From CAYOYK01 sp964408185 (lineage in GTDB: Bacteria > Bacillota > Clostridia > Christensenellales > Aristaeellaceae): a stretch of 64,000 bases of DNA. The position numbers and the translations under genes are program-made. The stretch is from assembly GCA_964408185.1 (NCBI GenBank), contig CAYOYK010000001.1, positions 1 to 64,000 on the forward strand, in the 5' to 3' direction. Position 1 is the first letter of the stretch; each line of letters starts with the position of its first letter. The notes under the pieces were generated by a model. That model had not been told where the DNA came from, ran no database searches, and saw only the letters and a program-made list of their open reading frames with translations. This document shows positions 7,393 to 14,370 of the stretch, piece by piece.

Positions 7393-8356
7393 CGCGCGCG
7401 GACGGACGATCAACTATCTGCGCCTGTCGGTGACAGACCGCTGCAACCTGCGCTGCGCGTACTGCATGCCGCGCGGCATACACGCGCTCCGTCATGAGGA
7501 GATACTGTCCTACGAGGAGCTGCTTTCTGTGTGCGCGCAGGCTGTTGCGCTGGGGATCGACCGCTTCAAGGTAACGGGCGGCGAGCCGCTGGTGCGCAAG
7601 GGCTGCGTGGGCTTTATCGCTCGCCTCAAGGCGTTGCCGGGTGTGAAGCAGGTCACGCTGACCACCAACGGGCTTTTGCTGGGCGACGCGCTGGACGAGC
7701 TGGCCGCGCTTCCCATCGACGGCGTCAATATCAGCTTGGATACGCTCGATCCGGCGTGCTACGCTCGCCTGACGGGCGCGGATGAAGCCGCGTCCGCTCG
7801 CGTGCTGGCCGCCGTAGAGCGCTGCGCGGCGCTTGGCCTGCGCACCAAGCTCAACGCCGTGCTGGCCGAGGCTGCGTTCGGCACGCTGCCGGACGTGCTC
7901 CGCATTGCCGAAAGGCTCGCGGTGGACGTGCGACTCATCGAGCTGATGCCCATCGGCGAGGGTGGTCGGCTGCCCGGCGTATCGGCCGAGAGGGCGCTGG
8001 CGCTGTGCAGGCGGCTGTACCCGGATCTGCACGCCGTATCGGAGCGGCGCGGCAACGGCCCGGCGCGATACTTTGCGTCCGAGGCGCTCCAAGGGCGCAT
8101 CGGGCTCATCGACGCCGTCAGTCAGCCGTTTTGCGCAAGCTGCAACCGCGCGCGTCTGACCTCGACCGGGGTGCTCAAGCCCTGCCTTTGCTATGACAGC
8201 GGCGTGGCGCTTCGGCCCCTGCTGCGCGGCGGCGCGGGCGAAGAAGCGCTGCGCGATACCATGCGGTCGGCCCTATTCAATAAGCCTGCCAAGCATTGCT
8301 TTTCCAACCCCGACGGCGTAACCGAGCATGCCGCCATGAACGAGATCGGAGGATGA
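7385..8356 (+). CDS. moaA: GTP 3',8-cyclase MoaA
   Basis: Radical SAM enzyme that starts pterin cofactor synthesis by converting GTP to 3',8-cyclo-7,8-dihydro-GTP. The N-terminal cluster motif CNLRCAYC (CxxxCxxC) lies near residue 20, with VTGGEPLVRKG and TTNGLLL downstream. The second, substrate-binding iron-sulfur site is CASCNRARLTSTGVLKPCLCY near residue 252. The C-terminal GG tail, which enters the active site, is preserved (NEIGG at the very end). 323 residues is the normal length. The start ATG at 7385 overlaps the end of moaC. Confidence 0.96.
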   Translation: MLDARGRTINYLRLSVTDRCNLRCAYCMPRGIHALRHEEILSYEELLSVCAQAVALGIDRFKVTGGEPLVRKGCVGFIARLKALPGVKQVTLTTNGLLLGDALDELAALPIDGVNISLDTLDPACYARLTGADEAASARVLAAVERCAALGLRTKLNAVLAEAAFGTLPDVLRIAERLAVDVRLIELMPIGEGGRLPGVSAERALALCRRLYPDLHAVSERRGNGPARYFASEALQGRIGLIDAVSQPFCASCNRARLTSTGVLKPCLCYDSGVALRPLLRGGAGEEALRDTMRSALFNKPAKHCFSNPDGVTEHAAMNEIGG

Positions 8357-8359
8357 ACC

Positions 8360-9295
8360 ATGGGCAAGATTGAAGCCATTTGCACCAGCCCCGAACGAGG
8401 CACCGCCAAGTTCCCGGCAGCGCGCGCTGTTTTGCGCGCAAGCTGGGGCGTGGAGGGCGACGCGCACGCGGGCGACTGGCACAGGCAGGTCAGCCTGCTG
8501 GCCAAGGAGCGCGTGGACGAGTTTCGCGCGCGCGGCGCGGAGGTTTCCGACGGCGCGTTTGGCGAGAATCTGCTCACCAGCGGGCTTGATTTACAGGCTC
8601 TGCGCGTAGGCGCGCGGCTGCGCTGCGGCCCGGCGCTGCTGGAGATCACCCAAATCGGCAAGGACTGCCACAGCCATTGCGAGATCTACAAGCGCGTGGG
8701 CGATTGCATCATGCCGCGGGCGGGATTGTTTGCGCGCGTGCTGGAGGGCGGCCCGATCGCGGTGGGCGACACGATCGACGTGGTGCCCCGCGACAAGCCG
8801 CTGCCCTTCCAAGCGGCGGTGCTCACCGCCAGCGATCGGGGCGCGGCCGGCGAGCGCGCCGACGAGAGCGGCCCCGCCCTCGCCGCGCGTCTGCAAAGCG
8901 CCGGGTTTGAAATCGTCGAGCAGCTTTTGCTCGGCGACGACGCCGCGCCCATCAGCAAGAACCTCAAGCGGCTTTGCGATCAGCGACAGGTCGATTTGAT
9001 CCTCACCACGGGCGGCACAGGCTTCAGCCCGCGCGACCAAATGCCGGAGGCCACATTGGCCGTGATGGAGCGCAACGCGCCCGGCATTGCCGAGGCCGTG
9101 CGGGCCGCGTCGGTCGCCATCACCCCGCGCGGCATGCTGTCACGCGGCATGTCCGTGCTGCGCGGACAAACGCTGATTGTCAACCTGCCCGGCAGCCCCA
9201 AGGCCTGCGCGGAGTGCATGGACGTGATCCTCGGCGTGCTCCCCCACGCGCTCACCATGCTGCGCGGCGAGGGCGGAGACTGCGCGCGCAAGTAA
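8360..9295 (+). CDS. MOSC domain fused to MogA-type molybdopterin adenylyltransferase
   Basis: 311 residues in two parts. Residues 1-148 are a MOSC domain (GVEGDAHAG.WHRQVSLL, then GKDCHSHC.IYKRVGDCIMPRAGLFARVLEGG with the conserved cysteine). Residues 150-311 are a MogA/MoaB domain (AVLTASDRGAAGERADESGP, TTGGTGFSPRD.MPEAT, LIVNLPGSPKA) that activates molybdopterin by adenylylation before metal insertion by MoeA. This fusion is known in Clostridia. The job of stand-alone MOSC domains is sulfur or cofactor handling; here that remains inferred. It begins 3 bases after moaA and is the last gene of the tupA-to-mogA run, followed by a terminator. Confidence 0.9.
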   Translation: MGKIEAICTSPERGTAKFPAARAVLRASWGVEGDAHAGDWHRQVSLLAKERVDEFRARGAEVSDGAFGENLLTSGLDLQALRVGARLRCGPALLEITQIGKDCHSHCEIYKRVGDCIMPRAGLFARVLEGGPIAVGDTIDVVPRDKPLPFQAAVLTASDRGAAGERADESGPALAARLQSAGFEIVEQLLLGDDAAPISKNLKRLCDQRQVDLILTTGGTGFSPRDQMPEATLAVMERNAPGIAEAVRAASVAITPRGMLSRGMSVLRGQTLIVNLPGSPKACAECMDVILGVLPHALTMLRGEGGDCARK

Positions 9296-9306
9296 TTGGC
9301 GGATAC

Positions 9307-9345
9307 AGCAAAGCGCGCCCCTCGCAACGAGAGGCGCGCTTTGCT
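9307..9345. terminator. Bidirectional terminator between mogA and the AOR operon
   Basis: A 13-bp stem (9307-9319 with 9333-9345) with an inner 4-bp stem lies between two converging genes. No strong T-run follows on either strand, but position and stability suggest it stops both transcripts. Confidence 0.6.
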
Positions 9346-9353
9346 GCGCTTGT

Positions 9354-11063
9354 TTACTTGGCTTCTTCGGCGGGCTTTGCGGCCGTCGCGCGGAGTGTAT
9401 CGATCAGCTTGCGGAAATCGGCCTCGCCCCAGATCACGGGCACGGGGTAGAGCGGGTTGCCCTCCTTCATGGCCCACGCGATGATCTGCGGAATGTCCTC
9501 CTCCTTTATCATGTCCAGCCCGACGGGGATATCCATATCGCGCTTGAGCTGCTCGATCCACGTGATGAAGGCCTCGGCCTTGGCCTGATCGGTCTCGCCG
9601 CCCATGCCGCAGGCGTCGGCCAGCACGGCCAAGCGAGCGTACACGGCGGGGCCGAACTGGCGCATGACATGCGGCAGAATAACGGACATGGCTAGCCCGT
9701 GCGCTACGCCGTACAGGCCGCCCAGCGTATGGCCGACCGCGTGCACGTAGCCGACGCAGCCGCGCGTGAACGCGCGCCCCGCAAAGAACGAAGCCTTCTG
9801 CATGTTCTGGCGAGCCTCCAAGTTTTTGCCGTCCTTGTAGGCAACGAGCAGGTTGTCGTGGATCAGCTTGACCGCGTCGATCGCCAGCTTGTTTTCCAGC
9901 TTGGTGTTGTAGGTATGGTTTGTGTAGGCCTCCACGGCGTGGCAGAGCGCGTCCATGCCGGTGGTGGAGGTGACGGCGGGCGGCAGGCCGATGGTTAGCT
10001 CCGGGTCGAGCACCGCGTACTTGGGGATGATCGCCGGGTCGTTGATGCTGGCCTTGTGGTGGGTCTTGCTGTCGGTGATTACCGCGGCGAGCGTCGTCTC
10101 GGAGCCTGTGCCGGACGTGGTGGGAATGGCAAAGAACGTCGGGATTTTTTTGTGTACCTTCAGCACGCCCTGAAGCTGCTCGATGGTCTTTTTGGGGTGC
10201 GCGACCTTCGCGCCGATGCCCTTGGCGCAATCCATAGGCGCGCCGCCGCCAAAGGCGACCAGCGCCTGACAGCCGCTCTCTTGGTAGACCTGAAAGCCGG
10301 CCTCCACATCGTCGCTGGTGGGGTTTTTGGCGATATCGTTAAACACGGTGTACTGAATGCCCGCCGCCTTGAGCGCGTCCAGCATGCCGTTTGGCAGGCC
10401 CAGCTTCATCAGCATGCCGTCGGTGACGACCAGCACGTTGCTGACGCCCGGCGCCTTCTGCTTGATCATATCCGGCAGCTTTTTGATGCTGCCCGGCCCC
10501 TCGACATACTCCGGCATGCGATACCCAAGGAAGTAGTTAGCGACCTTCATCACGCCCTGAAACACCCGGCAGTAGACCTTGCTTGCCATGTTTGCTTCCC
10601 CCTTATTTTTGCGGCTGTCGCCGCTATCCTTCGGGATGGGATCGTTGGGCCCCAGCAGGGTAATGGCCCCGACGGGGCACACGTCCGCGCAGATACCGCA
10701 GCCGATGCAGTCCTCCGCCTTTGCCAGCTCCGCCACAGTGCGGATGTCGCCGTGGAACGCTGGCTCCGTAAGCGCAAGGCAAAAGCGCGGGCAGTTTTCG
10801 ATGCATACGGAGCACCCCGCGCAGCTGGAACGATCGACATGGGGCTTTTTCCACTCGGCCTTGGCGAGCTTTTGCGTGGGCCGGCCTTGCTCGTCCAGTA
10901 TGGCGTTTTTGGGGCAGAGCTTGGCGCACAGGCCGCAGCGCACGCACAGCTCCGGGTCGACCGTGTGGCGCTGCTTCACCACGCCGGTAATGGCCTTCTC
11001 CGGGCAGTTGCGCGCGCATAGGGTGCAGCCGATGCACGCCTCGGTGATAAAATAGCTGTTCAT
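9354..11063 (-). CDS. Polyferredoxin fused to iron-containing alcohol dehydrogenase
   Basis: One uninterrupted 569-codon frame. Residues 1-150 carry four [4Fe-4S] motifs (CIGCTLCARNCP, CVRCGLCAKLCP, CAGCSVCIENCP, CIGCGICADVCP), resembling the WorS-type electron-transfer subunit of tungsten oxidoreductases. From about residue 159 follows a complete group III iron alcohol dehydrogenase (GGGAPMDCAKGIG, PTTSGTGSE, metal ligands in D.LCHAVEAYTNH and HAVGHTLGGLYGVAHGLA). The ATG at 11063 is chosen because GGGAGGA precedes it. A second start, ATG at 10589, has its own AAGGGGG site and would give a free 411-residue ADH, so both a fusion and a separate ADH may be made. It is the last gene of the aor operon. 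Expected role: taking electrons from AOR and interconverting aldehydes and alcohols. Confidence 0.88.
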   Translation of the reverse strand: MNSYFITEACIGCTLCARNCPEKAITGVVKQRHTVDPELCVRCGLCAKLCPKNAILDEQGRPTQKLAKAEWKKPHVDRSSCAGCSVCIENCPRFCLALTEPAFHGDIRTVAELAKAEDCIGCGICADVCPVGAITLLGPNDPIPKDSGDSRKNKGEANMASKVYCRVFQGVMKVANYFLGYRMPEYVEGPGSIKKLPDMIKQKAPGVSNVLVVTDGMLMKLGLPNGMLDALKAAGIQYTVFNDIAKNPTSDDVEAGFQVYQESGCQALVAFGGGAPMDCAKGIGAKVAHPKKTIEQLQGVLKVHKKIPTFFAIPTTSGTGSETTLAAVITDSKTHHKASINDPAIIPKYAVLDPELTIGLPPAVTSTTGMDALCHAVEAYTNHTYNTKLENKLAIDAVKLIHDNLLVAYKDGKNLEARQNMQKASFFAGRAFTRGCVGYVHAVGHTLGGLYGVAHGLAMSVILPHVMRQFGPAVYARLAVLADACGMGGETDQAKAEAFITWIEQLKRDMDIPVGLDMIKEEDIPQIIAWAMKEGNPLYPVPVIWGEADFRKLIDTLRATAAKPAEEAK

Positions 11064-11074
11064 GCTTCCTCCCA

Positions 11075-11329
11075 TCAGCCGCCGCAGACGGGCGACATAA
11101 GCATCACCTCGTCGCCGTCGCGCAGCTTGGTGCTTTTTTTCGCGGGCTTGCCGTTGACCTCGATGATGCAGCCGTCAATGTCCTTGGCGGTGACGGTGGT
11201 ATCCGGCTTGACGCGCCGGGCCTCGTCCAGCAGGAGGGGATAGAGCGCGCGCACGCTGGGCGCGTCCGCCTCCAACTCGCGGATTCCGGTATCCAGCCGA
11301 AACAGGCCAAACAATTTTACTTTAATCAT
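11075..11329 (-). CDS. MoaD/ThiS-family sulfur carrier protein
   Basis: An 84-residue ubiquitin-like protein (MIKVKLFGLFRL..., ending DGDEVMLMSPVCGG). The C-terminal GG is the site of adenylation and thiocarboxylation by a HesA/MoeB-type E1 enzyme. MoaD then donates sulfur to form the pterin dithiolene. It lies between aor and the ferredoxin-ADH gene, a known place for MoaD-like genes beside tungsten AORs. The start at 11329 follows GAGGG; its stop nearly touches the next start. A MoaE partner was not found in the window. Confidence 0.85.
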   Translation of the reverse strand: MIKVKLFGLFRLDTGIRELEADAPSVRALYPLLLDEARRVKPDTTVTAKDIDGCIIEVNGKPAKKSTKLRDGDEVMLMSPVCGG

Positions 11330-11338
11330 ACTGTTCCC

Positions 11339-13261
11339 TCATATAATTTGCAGCTTGCGCAGAGTATGCTCGGTGGGCAGACCGTTCGCGTCCCAACCGC
11401 GCGCCTTGTAGTAGGTTTTTTTCATGGTTTCCAGCGGCACCTTTGTCTTGGGATTGTTGGGGTCTTGCGGAACGTCCGTCAGGCGCTTGGGCAAGGAATC
11501 GTCCTTGGCGCTCACGCCAAACTTGCGGCTCACAAGGCGCTCCAAGTTATACCCGCGCTCGCCTGTGCGGATGTACTTGCCAAACGTCATGGGCATGCCC
11601 ACGGCGTACTTGATCATCTTGGTGTGCTGGAACACGGGCAGGTGAAGTGCCAGCGCCAGCGGAAACTTGTTGATAAGCCGGAGCATCCAGCCGATGTGCG
11701 GGATCAGAAAGTTTGCGGCTTTGGTGACGGGCCCGTTTGGCCGCGTGATCAAAAAGCCGGGGAAGAACGCGTAGCTTGTAAACAGGCATTGCCCGCTGGC
11801 CGAGATCATCTCCATCAGGTCTTGGAACAGCATGGTAAAATCAGCCTTGGCCTTGGGGGTCTGCGGGTCGGTGTTGAGGCCGAGGCCCTCCACGATGACC
11901 AAGTACCCGCCGTTGAGGTGGCAGCCGCCGCGGTTGCTCACCGCATACCCAAGGCCCTGCCCCACCGCGCGCCGCGGCTCATACGCGGCCAGCTCCAAGC
12001 CCTTGCTGTGGATGGCAAACTCCTTGCCGCCGTACTTTTCGCTCAGGCGCTTGCTGCCCAGCGCGAGCTCATCCCCCACACCGCGCCGGAACGCAATATC
12101 CTCGAATGTCTTGCTGATATCCTCGGTCTTGCCAAACTCCAGCCCGTTCTTCCACAGGCCCTTCTCGTTGGCCTCCATGGCGTAGGCGAGCGTGGACGAG
12201 GCGGAGATGGTATCCATGCCCAGCTCGTCCAGCTCGTTGTTCCAGTTGAGGATTTGCTGCATGTCGTTGTTCAGGATGCCGCCGCCCAGCAAGCCGAGCG
12301 TCTCAAGCTCCGGGCCCTTTACGGCCCCGCCGTTGACGCGCACAGTGCGCGCGCACTTGATGGGGCAGGTGAGGCAGCCCTGATTGACGATGTTAAAGCC
12401 CTCGGCGAGTGTCTCGCCGTTCACGTCGTCAAAATGCTCGTACTTGCCGTAGTTGTAGTTCTTGGTGGAGAGCATGCCGCGCATCTCCATGCTGCTCACC
12501 AGTCCGGCCGTACCGAGGCGCGGGAGCTGGTTGCCCGTCAGCGGATGGCCGTGCAGGTACTTGAACCACTTGCGGAGCAGCTTTTGTGTCTTTGCCGGAT
12601 TGTGTACGCTGACGGTATGGTTGCCGGTCACGGTGATGGCCTTGAGGTTTTTGCTGCCGAACACCGCGCCTACGCCGGTGCGGCCCGCCGCGCGCTCCTG
12701 ACTGGCGACGGCGGCGTAGAGCACGCCGTTTTCCCCCGCCGGGCCAATGCACACGCGCCCAAAATGCACCCTGCAGCCGCGCGCGGCGTCGAGCTTTTCC
12801 GCCAGCTTGTTCTGGGTATCGGTGACGCGCAGGCCCCACAGGTCATCCGCGTTGTGGAAGATAAACCGATCATTGGCGATCTCAAGCCACGTGCGCTCCT
12901 TGCACTTGCCGCGGATCACCAGCGCGTCCAGCCCCGCCTTTTTGAGATAGTAGCCAAACGAGCCGCCGCAGTTGGACGAGCACAAAAAACCCGTCTGCGG
13001 CGACAGCGTAGACAGATTGAACCGACTGCTGCTGGGCGCCCCCGTGCCGGTAAGCGGCCCGGTGGAGATGACAACGACATTTTCCTCGGAGAGAGGCTCC
13101 TCCTTGCCGGTGAACAGATCGTTCAGAATCTTTGCGGCCATTGTCTTGCCGCCGATAAAAAGCGAACGTTCCTTGTCCGACCATGGGTATTCGGTCGCCT
13201 TTTGGGTGGAAAGGTCGATTTGCATCACCTTGCCCATATAGCCGCCATATACAGTAGCCAT
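11339..13261 (-). CDS. aor: Tungsten aldehyde:ferredoxin oxidoreductase
   Basis: Oxidises aldehydes to carboxylic acids, or reduces acids, using a tungsten bis-pterin cofactor and one [4Fe-4S] cluster; cytosolic and oxygen sensitive. The 640-residue protein starts with the AOR N-domain (GGYMGKVMQIDLSTQ..) and has RTGVGAVFGSKNLKAI for pterin binding, the cluster motif CLTCPIKC near residues 295-302, and a further cysteine in SASGQCLFTSY near 490. It heads the leftward operon with the MoaD-like and ferredoxin-ADH genes, preceded by a near-consensus promoter. The substrate range cannot be read from the sequence. It is closer in layout to the WorL/AOR class with a ferredoxin partner than to single-gene AORs. 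The mRNA leader contains a small hairpin (13281-13300). Confidence 0.94.
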   Translation of the reverse strand: MATVYGGYMGKVMQIDLSTQKATEYPWSDKERSLFIGGKTMAAKILNDLFTGKEEPLSEENVVVISTGPLTGTGAPSSSRFNLSTLSPQTGFLCSSNCGGSFGYYLKKAGLDALVIRGKCKERTWLEIANDRFIFHNADDLWGLRVTDTQNKLAEKLDAARGCRVHFGRVCIGPAGENGVLYAAVASQERAAGRTGVGAVFGSKNLKAITVTGNHTVSVHNPAKTQKLLRKWFKYLHGHPLTGNQLPRLGTAGLVSSMEMRGMLSTKNYNYGKYEHFDDVNGETLAEGFNIVNQGCLTCPIKCARTVRVNGGAVKGPELETLGLLGGGILNNDMQQILNWNNELDELGMDTISASSTLAYAMEANEKGLWKNGLEFGKTEDISKTFEDIAFRRGVGDELALGSKRLSEKYGGKEFAIHSKGLELAAYEPRRAVGQGLGYAVSNRGGCHLNGGYLVIVEGLGLNTDPQTPKAKADFTMLFQDLMEMISASGQCLFTSYAFFPGFLITRPNGPVTKAANFLIPHIGWMLRLINKFPLALALHLPVFQHTKMIKYAVGMPMTFGKYIRTGERGYNLERLVSRKFGVSAKDDSLPKRLTDVPQDPNNPKTKVPLETMKKTYYKARGWDANGLPTEHTLRKLQII

Positions 13262-13309
13262 GCGCGTATTCCTTTCGCTCGGAGGCGCTGTCAGCGCTCC
13301 TTTGTAACC

Positions 13310-13338
13310 ATTATATACGAAATAATCCTATATTTCAA
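13310..13338 (-). promoter_or_regulatory. Sigma-A promoter of the aor operon
   Basis: Minus strand -35 TTGAAA (13333-13338), 17-bp spacer, -10 TATAAT (13310-13315), about 45 bases before the aor ribosome site. Confidence 0.8.
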
Positions 13339-13362
13339 CAGCAGGCGCGAATTCTTGCCAGC

Positions 13363-13391
13363 TTGTTTTCTGATTCGGCATGACGTATAAT
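13363..13391 (+). promoter_or_regulatory. Divergent rightward promoter ahead of the structured RNA
   Basis: -35 TTGTTT (13363-13368), 17-bp spacer, -10 TATAAT (13386-13391). The transcript would start near 13398 and enter the structured element at 13427, then run antisense to hesA toward moeA1. Confidence 0.5.
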
Positions 13392-13426
13392 AAATGTGTG
13401 TCAAATGTGTCGTTGCCGCTTTTTTT

Positions 13427-13586
13427 GAGGCTTGCGCTTTCCCCTCTGTTCGGTCGGCGGAGGGCCTCCCTCACAGAACATGGCCGAGGAAAAACGTAGG
13501 GTAGCGTTGCCTCGCAACGCCGCCGCCTTGAACGCGCAGGTCGCCCAAAACGAAATTGAGTTGGGAAGCGCGGCCTCCCAAGCCTC
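13427..13586 (+). ncRNA. Structured RNA, candidate Moco/Tuco riboswitch
   Basis: A long closing helix can form between 13427-13443 and 13563-13586 (GAGGCTT with AAGCCTC; GCGCTTTCCC with GGGAAGCGC, 8 unpaired bases at 13572-13579). Inside are a TGTTC/GAACA helix, a perfect 7-bp hairpin near 13504-13520 and a CCCAA/TTGGG hairpin. The plus strand carries GGGCCTCCC followed by ACATGGCCGAGGAAA, which recalls the conserved core of the molybdenum-cofactor RNA motif. That resemblance is from memory, not from a covariance search. The location, inside a tungsten cofactor island and behind a plus-strand promoter, fits. The rest of the 13262-13625 gap holds the two promoters and no convincing gene. Confidence 0.45.
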
Positions 13587-13625
13587 TCATGGGGTTTTCG
13601 ACAGGCAGATGAACATAATCCGAGC

Positions 13626-14306
13626 CTAAACGATTTCGTATTTGATCGTATGCGCGTCCATGGCTTGCAGGTCGATCACCAGCAGCTTATCCGCAAGCTC
13701 CGGCTCGCGGCCGCAGAGCAGCTTGAGGGCCTCGGCGGCTTGCAGCGCAGCGCACAGCGCGGGCGTGAACGCGAGCCCGGACGGCTGACGCGCCGCAGGC
13801 CGATCACCGTAGATCCGCCGCAGCAGTCCGCTGCCCGGCATGGACACCCCGACCTGCGCCGTCCAGCCGTCAACGGCCCCGTGCACCAGCGGGATGGCGG
13901 CAGCCGCGCACGCGTCCTCCAGCAGCAGGCGCGCGGAGGGCGTATCGAGCGCGTCCAGCGCCACGTCCTGATCCGCGACCAGCGCGGCGGCATTCTGCGC
14001 GGAAAAAAACGCGTCCACAGCGCGCGCCTCGGCCGTCGGGTTGATACGGATCACTCGCTCGCGCGCTACCTCCGCCTTGCTCCGGCCGATCGTATCGGGC
14101 GTGCAAAGGAGCTGCCGGTTGAGGTTGGACTCCGCAAAGCGGTCCCCGTCCACCAAGGTGAGGCGGCCCACGCCAAGGCGCGCCAGATACTCCGCCAAGT
14201 AGCCGCCCAGCCCGCCGCAGCCGACGATAAGCGCCCGCTTCTCCGCAAGCGACCGCTGCTCCCGCTCCGTGAGCGCGGGAAAATTGCGCAGATAACGCGC
14301 GTCCAT
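13626..14306 (-). CDS. HesA/MoeB/ThiF-family E1-like adenylating enzyme
   Basis: A 226-residue protein that would adenylate the C-terminal glycine of the MoaD-like carrier so that it can be loaded with sulfur. The nucleotide-binding motif VGCGGLGGYLAEYLARLGVG lies near residue 30, followed by LVDGD.F..SNLNRQ, the standard ThiF-family ATP/Mg site. The zinc-binding CxxC pairs of MoeB and ThiF are not visible, which is common in short HesA-like forms near AOR genes. The start at 14306 follows AAAGGGGGC. It lies upstream of aor on the same strand, head to head with moeA1, and has its own promoter within the 64-bp divergent gap. Confidence 0.88.
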   Translation of the reverse strand: MDARYLRNFPALTEREQRSLAEKRALIVGCGGLGGYLAEYLARLGVGRLTLVDGDRFAESNLNRQLLCTPDTIGRSKAEVARERVIRINPTAEARAVDAFFSAQNAAALVADQDVALDALDTPSARLLLEDACAAAAIPLVHGAVDGWTAQVGVSMPGSGLLRRIYGDRPAARQPSGLAFTPALCAALQAAEALKLLCGREPELADKLLVIDLQAMDAHTIKYEIV

Positions 14307-14326
14307 GGCCTCGCCCCCTTTCCAGT

Positions 14327-14355
14327 AGCATATCCCAACTCGCGCCATTTTTCAA
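14327..14355 (-). promoter_or_regulatory. Promoter of hesA
   Basis: Minus strand -35 TTGAAA (14350-14355), 17-bp spacer, -10 TATGCT (14327-14332). No equally good plus-strand promoter for moeA1 is seen in the same gap. Confidence 0.6.
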
Positions 14356-14370
14356 TAAGGAAGGTGCCCC

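Noticed and set aside
13376..13404. Minus-strand promoter from TTGACA at 13399-13404
   Set aside because: No -10 hexamer lies at an acceptable distance; the TTGAAA/TATAAT pair closer to aor is far better.
13432..13629. Small plus-strand frame of 65 codons in the aor-hesA gap
   Set aside because: No ribosome site, no family resemblance, and it overlaps the structured RNA candidate, which explains the conserved-looking sequence better.
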